A DNA stretch of 17,817 nt from Microcaldota archaeon (lineage in GTDB: Archaea; Iainarchaeota; Iainarchaeia; Iainarchaeales; JAGVWC01), in contig JAHJAQ010000112.1 in the NCBI GenBank assembly GCA_018813975.1, positions 1-17,817 of the forward strand. The letters are read 5' to 3'. Positions 6,931 through 13,816 of this stretch are shown one piece after another (the stretch's first letter is position 1; every line of letters starts with the position of its first letter). The notes beneath the pieces were generated by a model. The model did not search any database, was not told the origin of the DNA, and saw only the letters and a list, made by a program, of their open reading frames with translations. A program made the position numbers and the translations under genes.

Positions 6931-7653
6931 ATGGGAAACCGGTTAAGATCACAGCGAAGAGGAAAAGGCTCTTTTACTTTTTTAGCTACTAAAAAGTCTA
7001 GAGGCCAGGCCAAGTATGTTTCCTTAAATGCGCACCAAAAAGAATCTGTATTGCATGGCCAAGTAATGGAACTTTTAACGGATCGGGGCAGAACAGGAGT
7101 ACTGGCAAAGATTGTGTTTGAGGACAACCAGGAAGAAATGGTAGTAGCAGCAGAAGGCCTTCAAAAAGGAAAACATGTGGAGTATGGTTTGGAAGCGGAA
7201 ATTGCGATTGGAAATGTATTGCCCTTAAAAAAGATTCCGGAAGGCTGCCCTATCTTTGCGATCGAACGAAAAGCAGGAGATGGCGGCACCCTAGTATTGG
7301 CTGCGGGATTGTATGCGTTAATCATGTCAAAAGATTCCAACAAAGCACTTGTAAAGCTTCCTTCCAGTAAAATTGTTTCCTTGCCAGTTGAAAGCAGGGC
7401 TATGATTGGATGTTGTGCAGGCGGGGGCAGACAAGAAAAACCATTATTAAAGGCTGGAACACGCTATCATTGGATGAAAAGCCGAAGAAGACATTATCCT
7501 AGCATTCGCGGAGTAGCCATGAATGCCTTTGACCATCCATTTGGGGGCAGTCAACATCACCCGGGAAAATCCAAGAGTGTGAGCAGGCACCGTCCCCCGG
7601 GCAGAAAGGTTGGTGCTATTGCGTCCAAACGAACGGGAAGAAAAAAGAAATAA
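6931..7653 (+). CDS. rpl2: Large-subunit ribosomal protein L2 (uL2)
   Basis: uL2 is needed for subunit association, tRNA binding and peptidyl transfer. The 240 residues match archaeal length. Recognisable parts are the N-terminal GNRLRSQRRGKGS, the OB-like domain (about 30-90), the SH3-like domain, and the strongly conserved C-terminal stretch GVAMNAFDHPFGG, SVSRHRPPGRKVG and ASKRTGRKKK. DHPFGG instead of bacterial DHPHGG is, as I recall, also the haloarchaeal form. The SD GGTGA lies four bases before the ATG. The gene follows L23 by nine bases and precedes S19 by fourteen. Confidence 0.97.
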   Translation: MGNRLRSQRRGKGSFTFLATKKSRGQAKYVSLNAHQKESVLHGQVMELLTDRGRTGVLAKIVFEDNQEEMVVAAEGLQKGKHVEYGLEAEIAIGNVLPLKKIPEGCPIFAIERKAGDGGTLVLAAGLYALIMSKDSNKALVKLPSSKIVSLPVESRAMIGCCAGGGRQEKPLLKAGTRYHWMKSRRRHYPSIRGVAMNAFDHPFGGSQHHPGKSKSVSRHRPPGRKVGAIASKRTGRKKK

Positions 7654-7667
7654 AATGGTGAAAAAAA

Positions 7668-8069
7668 ATGGCTAAAACGTTTTTGTTTCGTGGAAAAACA
7701 TTGGAAGAACTACAAGGCATGCGATTAGAAGAATTTGCCAAACTTTGTCGTTCCAGGCAAAAAAGAAGTTTGTTACGGGGATTTAACAAGCCATTATTAA
7801 AGCGCATTGAAAAAGCAGCGGAAGCCCAAAAAACTGGAAAAGAACCAAAGCCCGTTAGAACCCATCGAAGAAGTGCGATTGTTATTCCCAAAATGGTGGG
7901 ATTACAGTTTGCGGTTTATCGCGGAAACTCGTTTGAAACAGTTGAAATAAAACCCATTATGCTCGGGCATTATTTGGGAGAACTCGTGTTAACGCGAAAA
8001 CGATTATTGCATGGAAAAGCAGGAATCGGAGCAACACGAAGCTCTACTGCGATTAGTCAACGCGGATAA
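7668..8069 (+). CDS. rps19: Small-subunit ribosomal protein S19 (uS19)
   Basis: uS19 sits on the 30S head and contacts the A-site finger and tRNA region. The 133-residue protein has the archaeal/eukaryotic (S15-like) layout: N-terminal FLFRGKTLEELQGM with a helical LEEFAKLCRSRQKRSL segment, then the core RTHRRSAIVIPKMVG, VYRGNSFETVEI.P.M.GHYLGEL, and a basic C-terminus. Length is typical for archaea. Between the L2 stop and the ATG lies GGTGA followed by a run of A residues. The next start, L22, is ten bases past its stop. Confidence 0.96.
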   Translation: MAKTFLFRGKTLEELQGMRLEEFAKLCRSRQKRSLLRGFNKPLLKRIEKAAEAQKTGKEPKPVRTHRRSAIVIPKMVGLQFAVYRGNSFETVEIKPIMLGHYLGELVLTRKRLLHGKAGIGATRSSTAISQRG

Positions 8070-8079
8070 GAGGGAAAAA

Positions 8080-8556
8080 ATGGTAAAACGATATTACAAT
8101 GCAACGGTCTCGACAAAAGCGACCAAAAAGGCAGCCAAATCCAAAGCCATTGGCGCCAATGTTTCTCTCAAATATTCCACAGAGCTGTGCAATTATCTAA
8201 AGGGAAAGAGTTTGAAGTGGAGTGAATCTTTTTTGCAAGATGTTTTAGCCAAAAAACGATATGTGCCCTTAAAACGGTACAACAAAAAAGTAGCCCATCG
8301 AAAAGGCACTACGCTAAGAGGTGCCAAAGCAGGGCGATTCCCTACCAAAACCATTCGTGCCTTTCAAAAACTATTAGGAAATGCGAAAGCCAATGCCGAT
8401 TACAAGGGATTGGATACGGAAAAACTAGTGGTATGGCATGCATTTGCTTCTCAAGCATTTGCAAGAAGGAGCACTCAAAGTCAGGGAAGACTTGGTGGAA
8501 AAGTTCGAAAGCGCAAAAGCGCCCATTTGGAAGTAATTCTAATGGAGACTCGATAA
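8080..8556 (+). CDS. rpl22: Large-subunit ribosomal protein L22 (uL22)
   Basis: uL22 lines the peptide exit tunnel through its long beta-hairpin. The ATG at 8080 gives 158 residues, close to the archaeal norm, and follows a GAGGG SD. The frame opens further upstream (ATG at 8011), but that would overlap S19 by 59 bases and add unrelated residues. Archaeal signatures are KRYVPLKRYNKKVAHRKG, GRFPTKTIRAFQKLLGNAKAN, YKGLDTEKL, and a hairpin Arg/Lys cluster before a C-terminal HLEVIL strand. It lies between S19 and S3, as in most archaea. Confidence 0.95.
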   Translation: MVKRYYNATVSTKATKKAAKSKAIGANVSLKYSTELCNYLKGKSLKWSESFLQDVLAKKRYVPLKRYNKKVAHRKGTTLRGAKAGRFPTKTIRAFQKLLGNAKANADYKGLDTEKLVVWHAFASQAFARRSTQSQGRLGGKVRKRKSAHLEVILMETR

Positions 8557-8572
8557 ACAAGTGGTGAAATTA

Positions 8573-9367
8573 ATGATTGAAAGAACTTTTGTAGAACAAG
8601 GCATCCGAAACATTGAATTGGATAAATACTTAAAATCAGAGTTAGGCAGGGCTGGTTTTACCAAATCAGAGATTGTTAAAACGCCGCTGGTAACCAGAAT
8701 CGTGGTTAATGTAACCTCACCGGGATTGGCAATTGGAAAAGGCGGTCAAACCATTCGACAACTAACCGAGGAAATCAAAATACGCTTCAAAATTGATAAT
8801 CCACAACTCGAGATTAGGGAAATTCCCACGCCCAACTTGGATGCCCAAGTAGTCGTGGATCAAATGGCCAGTATGATTTCGCGCGGTTTTTCATGGCGAA
8901 GCGTGGTGTATCGAAGTTTGCGCAATATTATGATGGCCGGTGCTCAAGGAGCAGAGATTATTATAAAAGGTGTAATCGCAGGAAAAGGCCAGCGCAAACG
9001 AAAACAACGATTGGCACAAGGATATATGAAAAAAGTAGGGGACCAAATTAACCTAGTAGGATTTGGAAAAGCCAGTGCACGAACCAAAATCGGAAACATC
9101 GGACTAAAGGTTCGGATTGTGCGCCCGGAAATACAATTTCCTGATAAAATTGATGTTCGCGAATACCTTGCCACTAAAAAAGAAGTAGAAGAAAAAACAA
9201 AAAAAGAACCAAAAGAAAAAAAAGAAAAAATCAAGGAATCTGAAAAAAAAGAGGAAAAACCAACAGAAAAGAAAAAAGAAGTGAAAAAAGCCGAGAAAAA
9301 AGAGGAAGAGAAAAAAACCGAAAAGAAAAGTGAAAAAAAACCTGCGATCAAAAAGGAGATCAAGTAA
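8573..9367 (+). CDS. rps3: Small-subunit ribosomal protein S3 (uS3) with long Lys/Glu tail
   Basis: uS3 lies at the mRNA entry channel and contributes to helicase activity. The start is placed at the ATG at 8573, which has GGTGA (8563-8567) five bases upstream and gives MIERTFVEQGIRN, a typical archaeal beginning. In-frame GTGs at 8561 and 8564 are less likely. The KH type-2 domain shows the GKGG loop at residues 55-58. The C-terminal S3 domain spans about 90-195 (RGFSWRSVVYRSLRNIM, GAQGAEIIIKG, NIGLKVRIVRPE). Residues about 202-264 form a low-complexity Lys/Glu tail, probably disordered, longer than in most archaeal S3. The tail has no predicted fold. The stop directly abuts the L29 ATG. Confidence 0.96.
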   Translation: MIERTFVEQGIRNIELDKYLKSELGRAGFTKSEIVKTPLVTRIVVNVTSPGLAIGKGGQTIRQLTEEIKIRFKIDNPQLEIREIPTPNLDAQVVVDQMASMISRGFSWRSVVYRSLRNIMMAGAQGAEIIIKGVIAGKGQRKRKQRLAQGYMKKVGDQINLVGFGKASARTKIGNIGLKVRIVRPEIQFPDKIDVREYLATKKEVEEKTKKEPKEKKEKIKESEKKEEKPTEKKKEVKKAEKKEEEKKTEKKSEKKPAIKKEIK

Positions 9368-9610
9368 ATGGCCATTCCCAAAATGCGCGAACTCCGAGAA
9401 CTAAGTCCAATAGAACTGGAAGGAAAGCTAGTGGAATTGCGAGAAGAACTATCCAAAGAAAAAGGTCATATTGCGTCCGGAACAAGGCCTGACAATCCGG
9501 GAAGGATAAAGGCTGTTCGCAGAACTGTTGCCAGGATTCTTACCATTCAACGATTAAAAGAATTAGAAGAGAAAAAAGAGCAAAAAAACGAGGTGCTTGA
9601 AAAAAAATGA
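9368..9610 (+). CDS. rpl29: Large-subunit ribosomal protein L29 (uL29)
   Basis: uL29 is a small helical-hairpin protein beside the tunnel exit, next to L23. The 80 residues show the family pattern: MRELRELSPIELEGKLVELREELSKE, a GTRPDNPGRIKAVRRTVARIL segment, and a Lys/Glu-rich end. AGGAGATC upstream inside S3 is the likely SD. The ATG follows the S3 stop with no gap. The last codons lie in an eight-base A run that leads into an ATGA overlap with the aIF1 gene. Confidence 0.95.
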   Translation: MAIPKMRELRELSPIELEGKLVELREELSKEKGHIASGTRPDNPGRIKAVRRTVARILTIQRLKELEEKKEQKNEVLEKK

Positions 9611-9909
9611 CAGAAGTTTGTTCAACCTGTGGACTGCAAAAAACACTTTGTGTGTGCGGCCAAATTGAAAAAGAACAACAAAAAATAAATGTTAGAACCT
9701 TTCGAAGAAGGTTTGGAAAAATCGTGACCATTGTTGCAGGATTGGAAAACGAAAAACAAGCCAAAGAATTGGTGAAAACCTTGAAACGAAAATTGGCTTG
9801 TGGCGGAACCTTCAAAGAAAACGAAATAGAATTGCAAGGAGAACACACCAAAAAAGTCAAACAAACACTCTTAGAAGAAGGGTTTAATGAAAAGTTAATT
9901 GATGCGTGA
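9607..9909 (+). CDS. sui1: Translation initiation factor aIF1 (SUI1/eIF1 family)
   Basis: aIF1 binds the 30S P-site region and helps select the correct start codon. The 100-residue protein has a short N-terminal zinc-type knot (C5, C8, C15, C17) seen in archaeal members, followed by the SUI1 beta-alpha fold: INVRTFRRRFGKIVTIVAGLE, then LVKTLKRKLACGGTFKE, ELQGEHTKKVKQTLLEEGF. The CGG(T/S) loop is the family's ribosome-contact element. The ATG overlaps the L29 stop (ATGA), and a GAGGTG SD-like site (9590-9595) lies eleven bases upstream inside L29. Its TGA overlaps the upstream GTG of the Rpp29 frame. A gene of this family between L29 and Rpp29 is common in archaea. Confidence 0.95.
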   Translation: MTEVCSTCGLQKTLCVCGQIEKEQQKINVRTFRRRFGKIVTIVAGLENEKQAKELVKTLKRKLACGGTFKENEIELQGEHTKKVKQTLLEEGFNEKLIDA

Positions 9910-9914
9910 AAATC

Positions 9915-10211
9915 ATGTTAAAAAAATGGGATATCACTCCAACAAACCTTCCCTATCATGAATGGATTGGATTGGAATGCAAAGTCATTCAAGCAACCGA
10001 TCCAAACAAGAAAGGACTAAAGGGAAAAATAATAGACGAAACCAAAAATACAATCAAAATTGAAACCACACAAGGCGAAAAAACCCTGCCTAAAAAAGAA
10101 GTAGAATTGGAAGTGAAAATAAAACAACAAAAAATGATCTTAAAACCAAAAGAAGGGTGTTTTTCACCCGAGAACAGGGTTAAAGCATTTTTCAAAAAAA
10201 AGAAACGGTGA
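9915..10211 (+). CDS. rnp1: RNase P protein subunit 1 (Rpp29/Pop4 homologue)
   Basis: Rpp29 pairs with Rpp21 on the specificity domain of RNase P RNA, which trims 5' leaders of tRNA precursors. The protein is 98 residues from the ATG at 9915. Family marks are NLPYHEWIGLECKV (11-24), the Sm-like barrel with GLKGKIIDETKNTIKI (34-49), and a C-terminal SPENRVKAFF helix (84-93) equivalent to the usual RPEDR. A GTG at 9906 is in frame, but the GTGA there looks more like the SD for the ATG, five bases further on, so the shorter form is preferred. Its stop is embedded in the S17 SD (GGTGA). Confidence 0.92.
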   Translation: MLKKWDITPTNLPYHEWIGLECKVIQATDPNKKGLKGKIIDETKNTIKIETTQGEKTLPKKEVELEVKIKQQKMILKPKEGCFSPENRVKAFFKKKKR

Positions 10212-10215
10212 AAAA

Positions 10216-10515
10216 ATGACAAAACAAAAAAACAAACCATTAACGGTTCGGGGAAAAATTTTTGAAGGGCGTGTTACTAGCACTAAAATGCCCAAAACAG
10301 TTGTAGTGGAAAGAAACATCTTTCAATATGTGCCAAAATATGAGCGATACAAAAAAACCCGTTCCAAAATAAAAGCCCATGTTCCAGAAAACATTAAAGT
10401 GAGTGAAGGAGACTGGGTGAGGATTGGAGAAACACGGAAAATTAGCAAAACCAAGAGTTTTTTGGTCTTGGAAGTAGTGAAAAAAAGTAAAGAGGAAAAA
10501 AATGAAAGCCATTAA
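10216..10515 (+). CDS. rps17: Small-subunit ribosomal protein S17 (uS17)
   Basis: uS17 is an OB-fold protein that binds 16S rRNA early in 30S assembly. The 99 residues include GKIFEGRVTSTKMPKTVVVER, QYVPKYERYKKTRSKIKAHVP, and SKTKSFLVLEVV, the core archaeal pattern. The N-terminus is shorter than in many archaea: the usual Cys-Pro-Phe-His-Gly lead, including its cysteine, is missing, and the mid-protein Pro-Pro-Cys is replaced by Pro-Glu-Asn. The ATG lies four bases after a GGTGA whose TGA is the Rpp29 stop. The 3' end overlaps L14 by fourteen bases. Confidence 0.95.
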   Translation: MTKQKNKPLTVRGKIFEGRVTSTKMPKTVVVERNIFQYVPKYERYKKTRSKIKAHVPENIKVSEGDWVRIGETRKISKTKSFLVLEVVKKSKEEKNESH

Positions 10516-10900
10516 TGCCCGTTCTACCAAAGGATTAAGTCAAAAAAGCCGTTGCGTGTGCACAGATAATTCTGGTGCCAAAGAAGTAGAGATTATTAGC
10601 GTGCTAAAGTTTCATGGCAGAAAACGCATGAACCCCAAAGGAGGCATTGCGGATTTAGTGAATGTTGTGGTAAAAAAGGGAAAACCAGAAATGCGCAAAA
10701 AAGTAGAACGAGCAGTAATCGTACGAGTTAGAATGGTGTATCGTCGAAAAGATGGCTTGCGCGTAAAATTCGAGGATAACGCAGTAGTACTCGTGGATGA
10801 AAAGGGCATTCCCAAAGCATCCGAAATCAAAGGAGTAGTTGCAAAGGAAGTGGGAGAACGATGGCCCAAAATCGCAGGTCTGGCCCAAGCAGTGGCCTAA
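10502..10900 (+). CDS. rpl14: Large-subunit ribosomal protein L14 (uL14)
   Basis: uL14 is a beta-barrel protein at the subunit interface and forms intersubunit bridges; it is also a docking site for the anti-association factor eIF6/aIF6. The 132 residues match archaeal length. Signatures are TDNSGAKEVEIISV (21-34), KKGKPEMRKKVERAVIVR (58-75), and FEDNAVVLVDEKGIPKASEIKG (90-111). The GAGG element upstream of the ATG lies inside the S17 coding region, so the two genes overlap by fourteen bases. Confidence 0.97.
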   Translation: MKAINARSTKGLSQKSRCVCTDNSGAKEVEIISVLKFHGRKRMNPKGGIADLVNVVVKKGKPEMRKKVERAVIVRVRMVYRRKDGLRVKFEDNAVVLVDEKGIPKASEIKGVVAKEVGERWPKIAGLAQAVA

Positions 10901-10909
10901 GGTGAAAAC

Positions 10910-11413
10910 ATGAATCCTAAAAGCAAAAAACCCCGAAAACAACGAAAAAGAGCATTAAATTTGCCTTTACACTTACAGCAAAAAAAGTTGGCGATTCACA
11001 CCAACAAAGCCATTCGAAAAGAAACCAAAAAAAGAAGATTGCCTGCTCGAAAAGGAGACACCATTAAAATTGTGCGTGGCGGTTTGAAAGGAAAAAGTGG
11101 CAAGATTGCTCGAGTAGAATATGCCACTGGAAGAGTTTTTATTGAAAAAATTTTGCGCAAAAAATCGGATGGAAAAGAAATCATGGTCCCCATTCAAGCC
11201 AGTAATCTTTTACTAACCGATTTAAACCGAGAGGATGAAGCACGGTTTGGAAAAAAACCTGTAAAAGGAAAAAAACCAGTGAAAACAGAAGCGACTGAAA
11301 AAACCAGTTCCACGCCAAAAAAAGAGAATATTTGGGAAGAAAAACCAATAGAAAGCTCTCTACAAAAAACAGTGAAAAAAACCAATGCTCCAACTAAGAA
11401 AGGAGGAAAATAG
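10910..11413 (+). CDS. rpl24: Large-subunit ribosomal protein L24 (uL24) with C-terminal extension
   Basis: uL24 starts 50S assembly by binding the 5' domain of 23S rRNA. The archaeal core is present: SKKPRKQRKR at the N-terminus, HLQQKKLAIHTNKAIRKE (21-38), and the KOW motif in RKGDTIKIVRGGLKGKSGKI (47-66). The 167 residues exceed the usual archaeal length of about 120. The extra part (about 112-167) is low complexity and rich in Lys, Pro and Thr, and is probably disordered. The ATG has GGTGA four bases upstream. The last bases, AGGAGG, serve as the SD for S4e. Confidence 0.95.
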   Translation: MNPKSKKPRKQRKRALNLPLHLQQKKLAIHTNKAIRKETKKRRLPARKGDTIKIVRGGLKGKSGKIARVEYATGRVFIEKILRKKSDGKEIMVPIQASNLLLTDLNREDEARFGKKPVKGKKPVKTEATEKTSSTPKKENIWEEKPIESSLQKTVKKTNAPTKKGGK

Positions 11414-12154
11414 ATGGCGAATAAAGGCGGTTCCAATAAGAGCAAGCGCATTGCCTTGCCCAAAGCACGACAAGTACTGCGCAAAAAACATATTTGGGCA
11501 ATTAAACCAAGACCGGGGCCTCATCAACAAAAAGCAGTGCTGCCCTTAGGGGAAATATTGCGCGAAAAACTTGGTTTAGCGAGTAACCGAAAAGAAATTA
11601 AAGCCATTTTAAACGCAAAAAAGATTCGCGTGGATGAAAAGATTAGAACAGATTCTAAATTTCCAGTTGGATTGTTTGATGTGGTGCGCGTTGAAGAAGA
11701 AAAAAAACAGTATCGAATTGTGTTTGATCCCAAGGGAAGACTCCAAGTAATCGAAATGGATATAAAAGAAAAACCCGTCAAGGTTTGCAAAATAGTCCTA
11801 AAAAAGATTTTAGGAAAAGAAAAAGTGCAATTAACCACAAATGATGGTCGAACAATCATAGAAAAAAAATCCAAAACCAAGCCAGGTGATTCTGTGTTAA
11901 TTGAATTACCCAGTCAAAAAATTGAGCGCGTTATGCCATTCCAAGAAGGCCAATTGGGTTATCTTACCAGCGGAACTCGTACTGGAAGCATTGCCAAGAT
12001 CAAGAAAGTAACACCCGCTACCATGCGAAGGGCTTCTTTGGTAGAATTGGAAACAAAAGGGGAAACATTTCAAACCCTTGCTGAAAACATTATTGTGATT
12101 GGATCCAATACACCAGTGATTCCGGTGGAATGGACAAAAACAGAACAAGAGTGA
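11414..12154 (+). CDS. rps4e: Small-subunit ribosomal protein S4e (eS4)
   Basis: eS4 is an archaeal/eukaryotic 30S protein absent from bacteria, so its presence here anchors the archaeal assignment. The 246 residues show an N-terminal basic segment with WAIKPRPGPH, an S4-like RNA-binding region (about 40-95, EILREKLGLASNRKEIKAIL then VDEKIRTDSKFPVGLFDV), a central beta domain, and a C-terminal KOW-like segment (GTRTGSIAKI). Length is typical. The ATG directly follows the L24 stop, and AGGAGG lies just upstream. Its stop TGA falls within the GTGA SD for L5. Confidence 0.96.
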   Translation: MANKGGSNKSKRIALPKARQVLRKKHIWAIKPRPGPHQQKAVLPLGEILREKLGLASNRKEIKAILNAKKIRVDEKIRTDSKFPVGLFDVVRVEEEKKQYRIVFDPKGRLQVIEMDIKEKPVKVCKIVLKKILGKEKVQLTTNDGRTIIEKKSKTKPGDSVLIELPSQKIERVMPFQEGQLGYLTSGTRTGSIAKIKKVTPATMRRASLVELETKGETFQTLAENIIVIGSNTPVIPVEWTKTEQE

Positions 12155-12159
12155 AAAAA

Positions 12160-12681
12160 ATGAGTGAAGTGAAACAATCCATGAAAGCCATTCGAGTGGG
12201 AAAAGTAACCATAAACATGGGTGTGGGAGCTCCAGGAGATGAGCTAGAACGTGCCCAAACCATTATGAAACAGATCGTGGGTACTAAGGGGATTCAAACC
12301 AAGGCCAAAGTAAGACTGCCCACTTGGGAGATTCGACCAGGCTTGCCTATTGGTGTAAAAGTAACCTTGCGAAAACAAAAAGCAGTTGATTTTTTGAAGA
12401 GGGCTTTAACAGCCAAGGAAAATTGCTTGAAAAAAAGTTGTTTTGATGGGCGCGGAAACTTTGGATTTGGCATTCCAGAATACATTGACTTGCCAGAGAT
12501 AAAATATGATCCACAGCTTGGTGTGCGCGGACTGGATGTACTGGTTTCATTGGAGCGACCGGGCTATCGTATTTCCAAGCGAAAACAATGCAAAACAAAG
12601 ATTGGCATGAAACAAGTAATTTCAAAAGAAAAGGCAATGCAATTTATGACAGAAGAATTTGGAGTGACATTAGATGGCTGA
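12160..12681 (+). CDS. rpl5: Large-subunit ribosomal protein L5 (uL5)
   Basis: uL5 carries 5S rRNA in the central protuberance and contacts P-site tRNA. From the ATG at 12160 it is 173 residues, the archaeal norm. It shows IRVGKVTINMGVGAPG, IVGTKGIQTKAK, WEIRPGLPIGVKVTLRK, and FGIPEYIDLPEIKYDPQLGVRGLDV, all typical. The frame extends upstream to an ATG at 12130, but that would overlap S4e by 25 bases; the later ATG has GTGA five bases before it and fits better. Its end overlaps S14 by eight bases. Confidence 0.96.
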   Translation: MSEVKQSMKAIRVGKVTINMGVGAPGDELERAQTIMKQIVGTKGIQTKAKVRLPTWEIRPGLPIGVKVTLRKQKAVDFLKRALTAKENCLKKSCFDGRGNFGFGIPEYIDLPEIKYDPQLGVRGLDVLVSLERPGYRISKRKQCKTKIGMKQVISKEKAMQFMTEEFGVTLDG

Positions 12682-12856
12682 AAACAACAGAATGGACAAG
12701 CACAATCAAAAGAAAAAAAAGAATCCAAAATATGACAAGCCCAAATGCCGAGTTTGCGGTGGTAAAAGAGGAATGATACGCAAGTATGGTATTCGATTAT
12801 GCCGAAGATGCTTCAAAGATAATGCCCTCAAAATAGGGTTTAAAAAATACAATTAA
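12674..12856 (+). CDS. rps14: Small-subunit ribosomal protein S14 (uS14), zinc-binding type
   Basis: uS14 lies in the 30S head. This 60-residue form has the zinc knuckle C25-x2-C28 and C43-x2-C46, then FKDNALKIGFKKYN at the C-terminus, as in archaeal S14. A seven-residue extra lead precedes a second Met (position 7); the first ATG is chosen because GGAGTGA lies just upstream. The gene overlaps L5 by eight bases and sits between L5 and S8, its standard archaeal place. Confidence 0.95.
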   Translation: MAENNRMDKHNQKKKKNPKYDKPKCRVCGGKRGMIRKYGIRLCRRCFKDNALKIGFKKYN

Positions 12857-12870
12857 AAAAAGGTGACCGG

Positions 12871-13260
12871 ATGAGTGTAGATCCAATTGCAAACGCCTTA
12901 ACGGCGCTCAAAAACAGTGAAAATGCAACCAAAGGAACATGCAAGCTGCAACCGGCTTCCAAATTATTGGAAGAAATATTGCGCGTTATGAAAGAAAATG
13001 GATACATTACAGGATATGAACGAGTTAATACTAAAGGATCCGGCTTTTACAAGATCCAATTGAGTGGAAAAGTAAATGAATGTAGGGCTATTAAACCACG
13101 TTATCCCGTGCAAAAAGACGAGTTTGAAAAATTCGAAAAAAGATACTTGCCCTCTAGAGACGTGGGAATTATTATTGTAAGCACTTCAAAAGGGGTTTTG
13201 TCACACAAAAAGGCCAAAGAAGAAGGAATTGGCGGAAGGCTTATTGCATTTGTATACTAA
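12871..13260 (+). CDS. rps8: Small-subunit ribosomal protein S8 (uS8)
   Basis: uS8 binds the central domain of 16S rRNA and is a primary assembly protein. The 129 residues start DPIANALTALKNSE, followed by ILRVMKENGYITGYE and, near the C-terminus, IIIVSTSKGVLSHKKAKEEG and GGRLIAFVY, the archaeal pattern. GGTGA precedes the ATG with a four-base spacer. In bacteria S8 autoregulates the spc operon; no comparable element is evident here. Confidence 0.97.
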   Translation: MSVDPIANALTALKNSENATKGTCKLQPASKLLEEILRVMKENGYITGYERVNTKGSGFYKIQLSGKVNECRAIKPRYPVQKDEFEKFEKRYLPSRDVGIIIVSTSKGVLSHKKAKEEGIGGRLIAFVY

Positions 13261-13271
13261 AAGGAATTAAC

Positions 13272-13802
13272 ATGAAATCAGCCATTCGAGAAATTGAATT
13301 GAAAGAAGGCATGAAAGTCAGTATGAGCGGGCACACCATTACGCTTTCCAGCCAAGACAAAAGCGTTTCGCGCGATTTGGGGAAAGAAAAAATTAAAGTG
13401 GAAATTCAAGACCAAAAAATCATGATTAGCACCATCAAAAATACGAGACGCGAAAATGCTTTGTTGAATACATTACAAAAACACTTGCAAAACCTTGTGC
13501 AAGGACTGGAAAAAATATTTGAATACAAGATGACGATTGTGTACAGTCACTTTCCCATGACTGTAACGGTAAAAGAAAAGTGGGTGGAGATTAACAATTT
13601 TACAGGCGAAAAAAAGACACGAAAATCGCGAATTTTGCCAGGAGCCCAAGTGGAAGTAAAAGGAAAAGACGTTATAGTGCGTGGCCACAACAAGGAAGCA
13701 GTAGGCCAAACCGCGGCTAACCTTGAAAATGTTACCAAGGTAAAAGGAAAAGACACGCGTGTTTACCAAGATGGTATTTACATTGTAAGCAAGCCAAAAT
13801 AG
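13272..13802 (+). CDS. rpl6: Large-subunit ribosomal protein L6 (uL6)
   Basis: uL6 lies near the factor-binding site of the large subunit and has two related domains. The 176 residues fit archaeal length. Recognisable are the N-terminal domain (about 1-80, including KVSMSGHTITLS) and the C-terminal domain beginning YKMTIVYSHFPMTV, with NNFTGEKKTRKSRILPGAQVEVKGKDVIVRGHNKEAVGQTAANLE. GGAA upstream of the ATG is a weaker SD than at neighbouring genes. It follows S8 by eleven bases. Confidence 0.96.
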   Translation: MKSAIREIELKEGMKVSMSGHTITLSSQDKSVSRDLGKEKIKVEIQDQKIMISTIKNTRRENALLNTLQKHLQNLVQGLEKIFEYKMTIVYSHFPMTVTVKEKWVEINNFTGEKKTRKSRILPGAQVEVKGKDVIVRGHNKEAVGQTAANLENVTKVKGKDTRVYQDGIYIVSKPK

Positions 13803-13816
13803 AATGAGAGATTTTT

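Noticed and set aside
6684..7127. 147-codon minus-strand frame
   Set aside because: Antisense shadow across L23 and the start of L2; no homology recognised.
8011..8079. Upstream in-frame extension of L22
   Set aside because: Overlaps S19 by 59 bases, adds residues unlike L22, and the ATG at 8080 has its own SD.
8944..9456. 170-codon minus-strand frame rich in Ser and Phe
   Set aside because: It is the reverse complement of the Lys/Glu-rich S3 tail and L29; A-rich coding produces stop-free antisense frames. No SD or recognisable domain.
12130..12159. Upstream in-frame extension of L5
   Set aside because: Inside S4e; the ATG at 12160 has GTGA at a good distance and gives the usual N-terminus.
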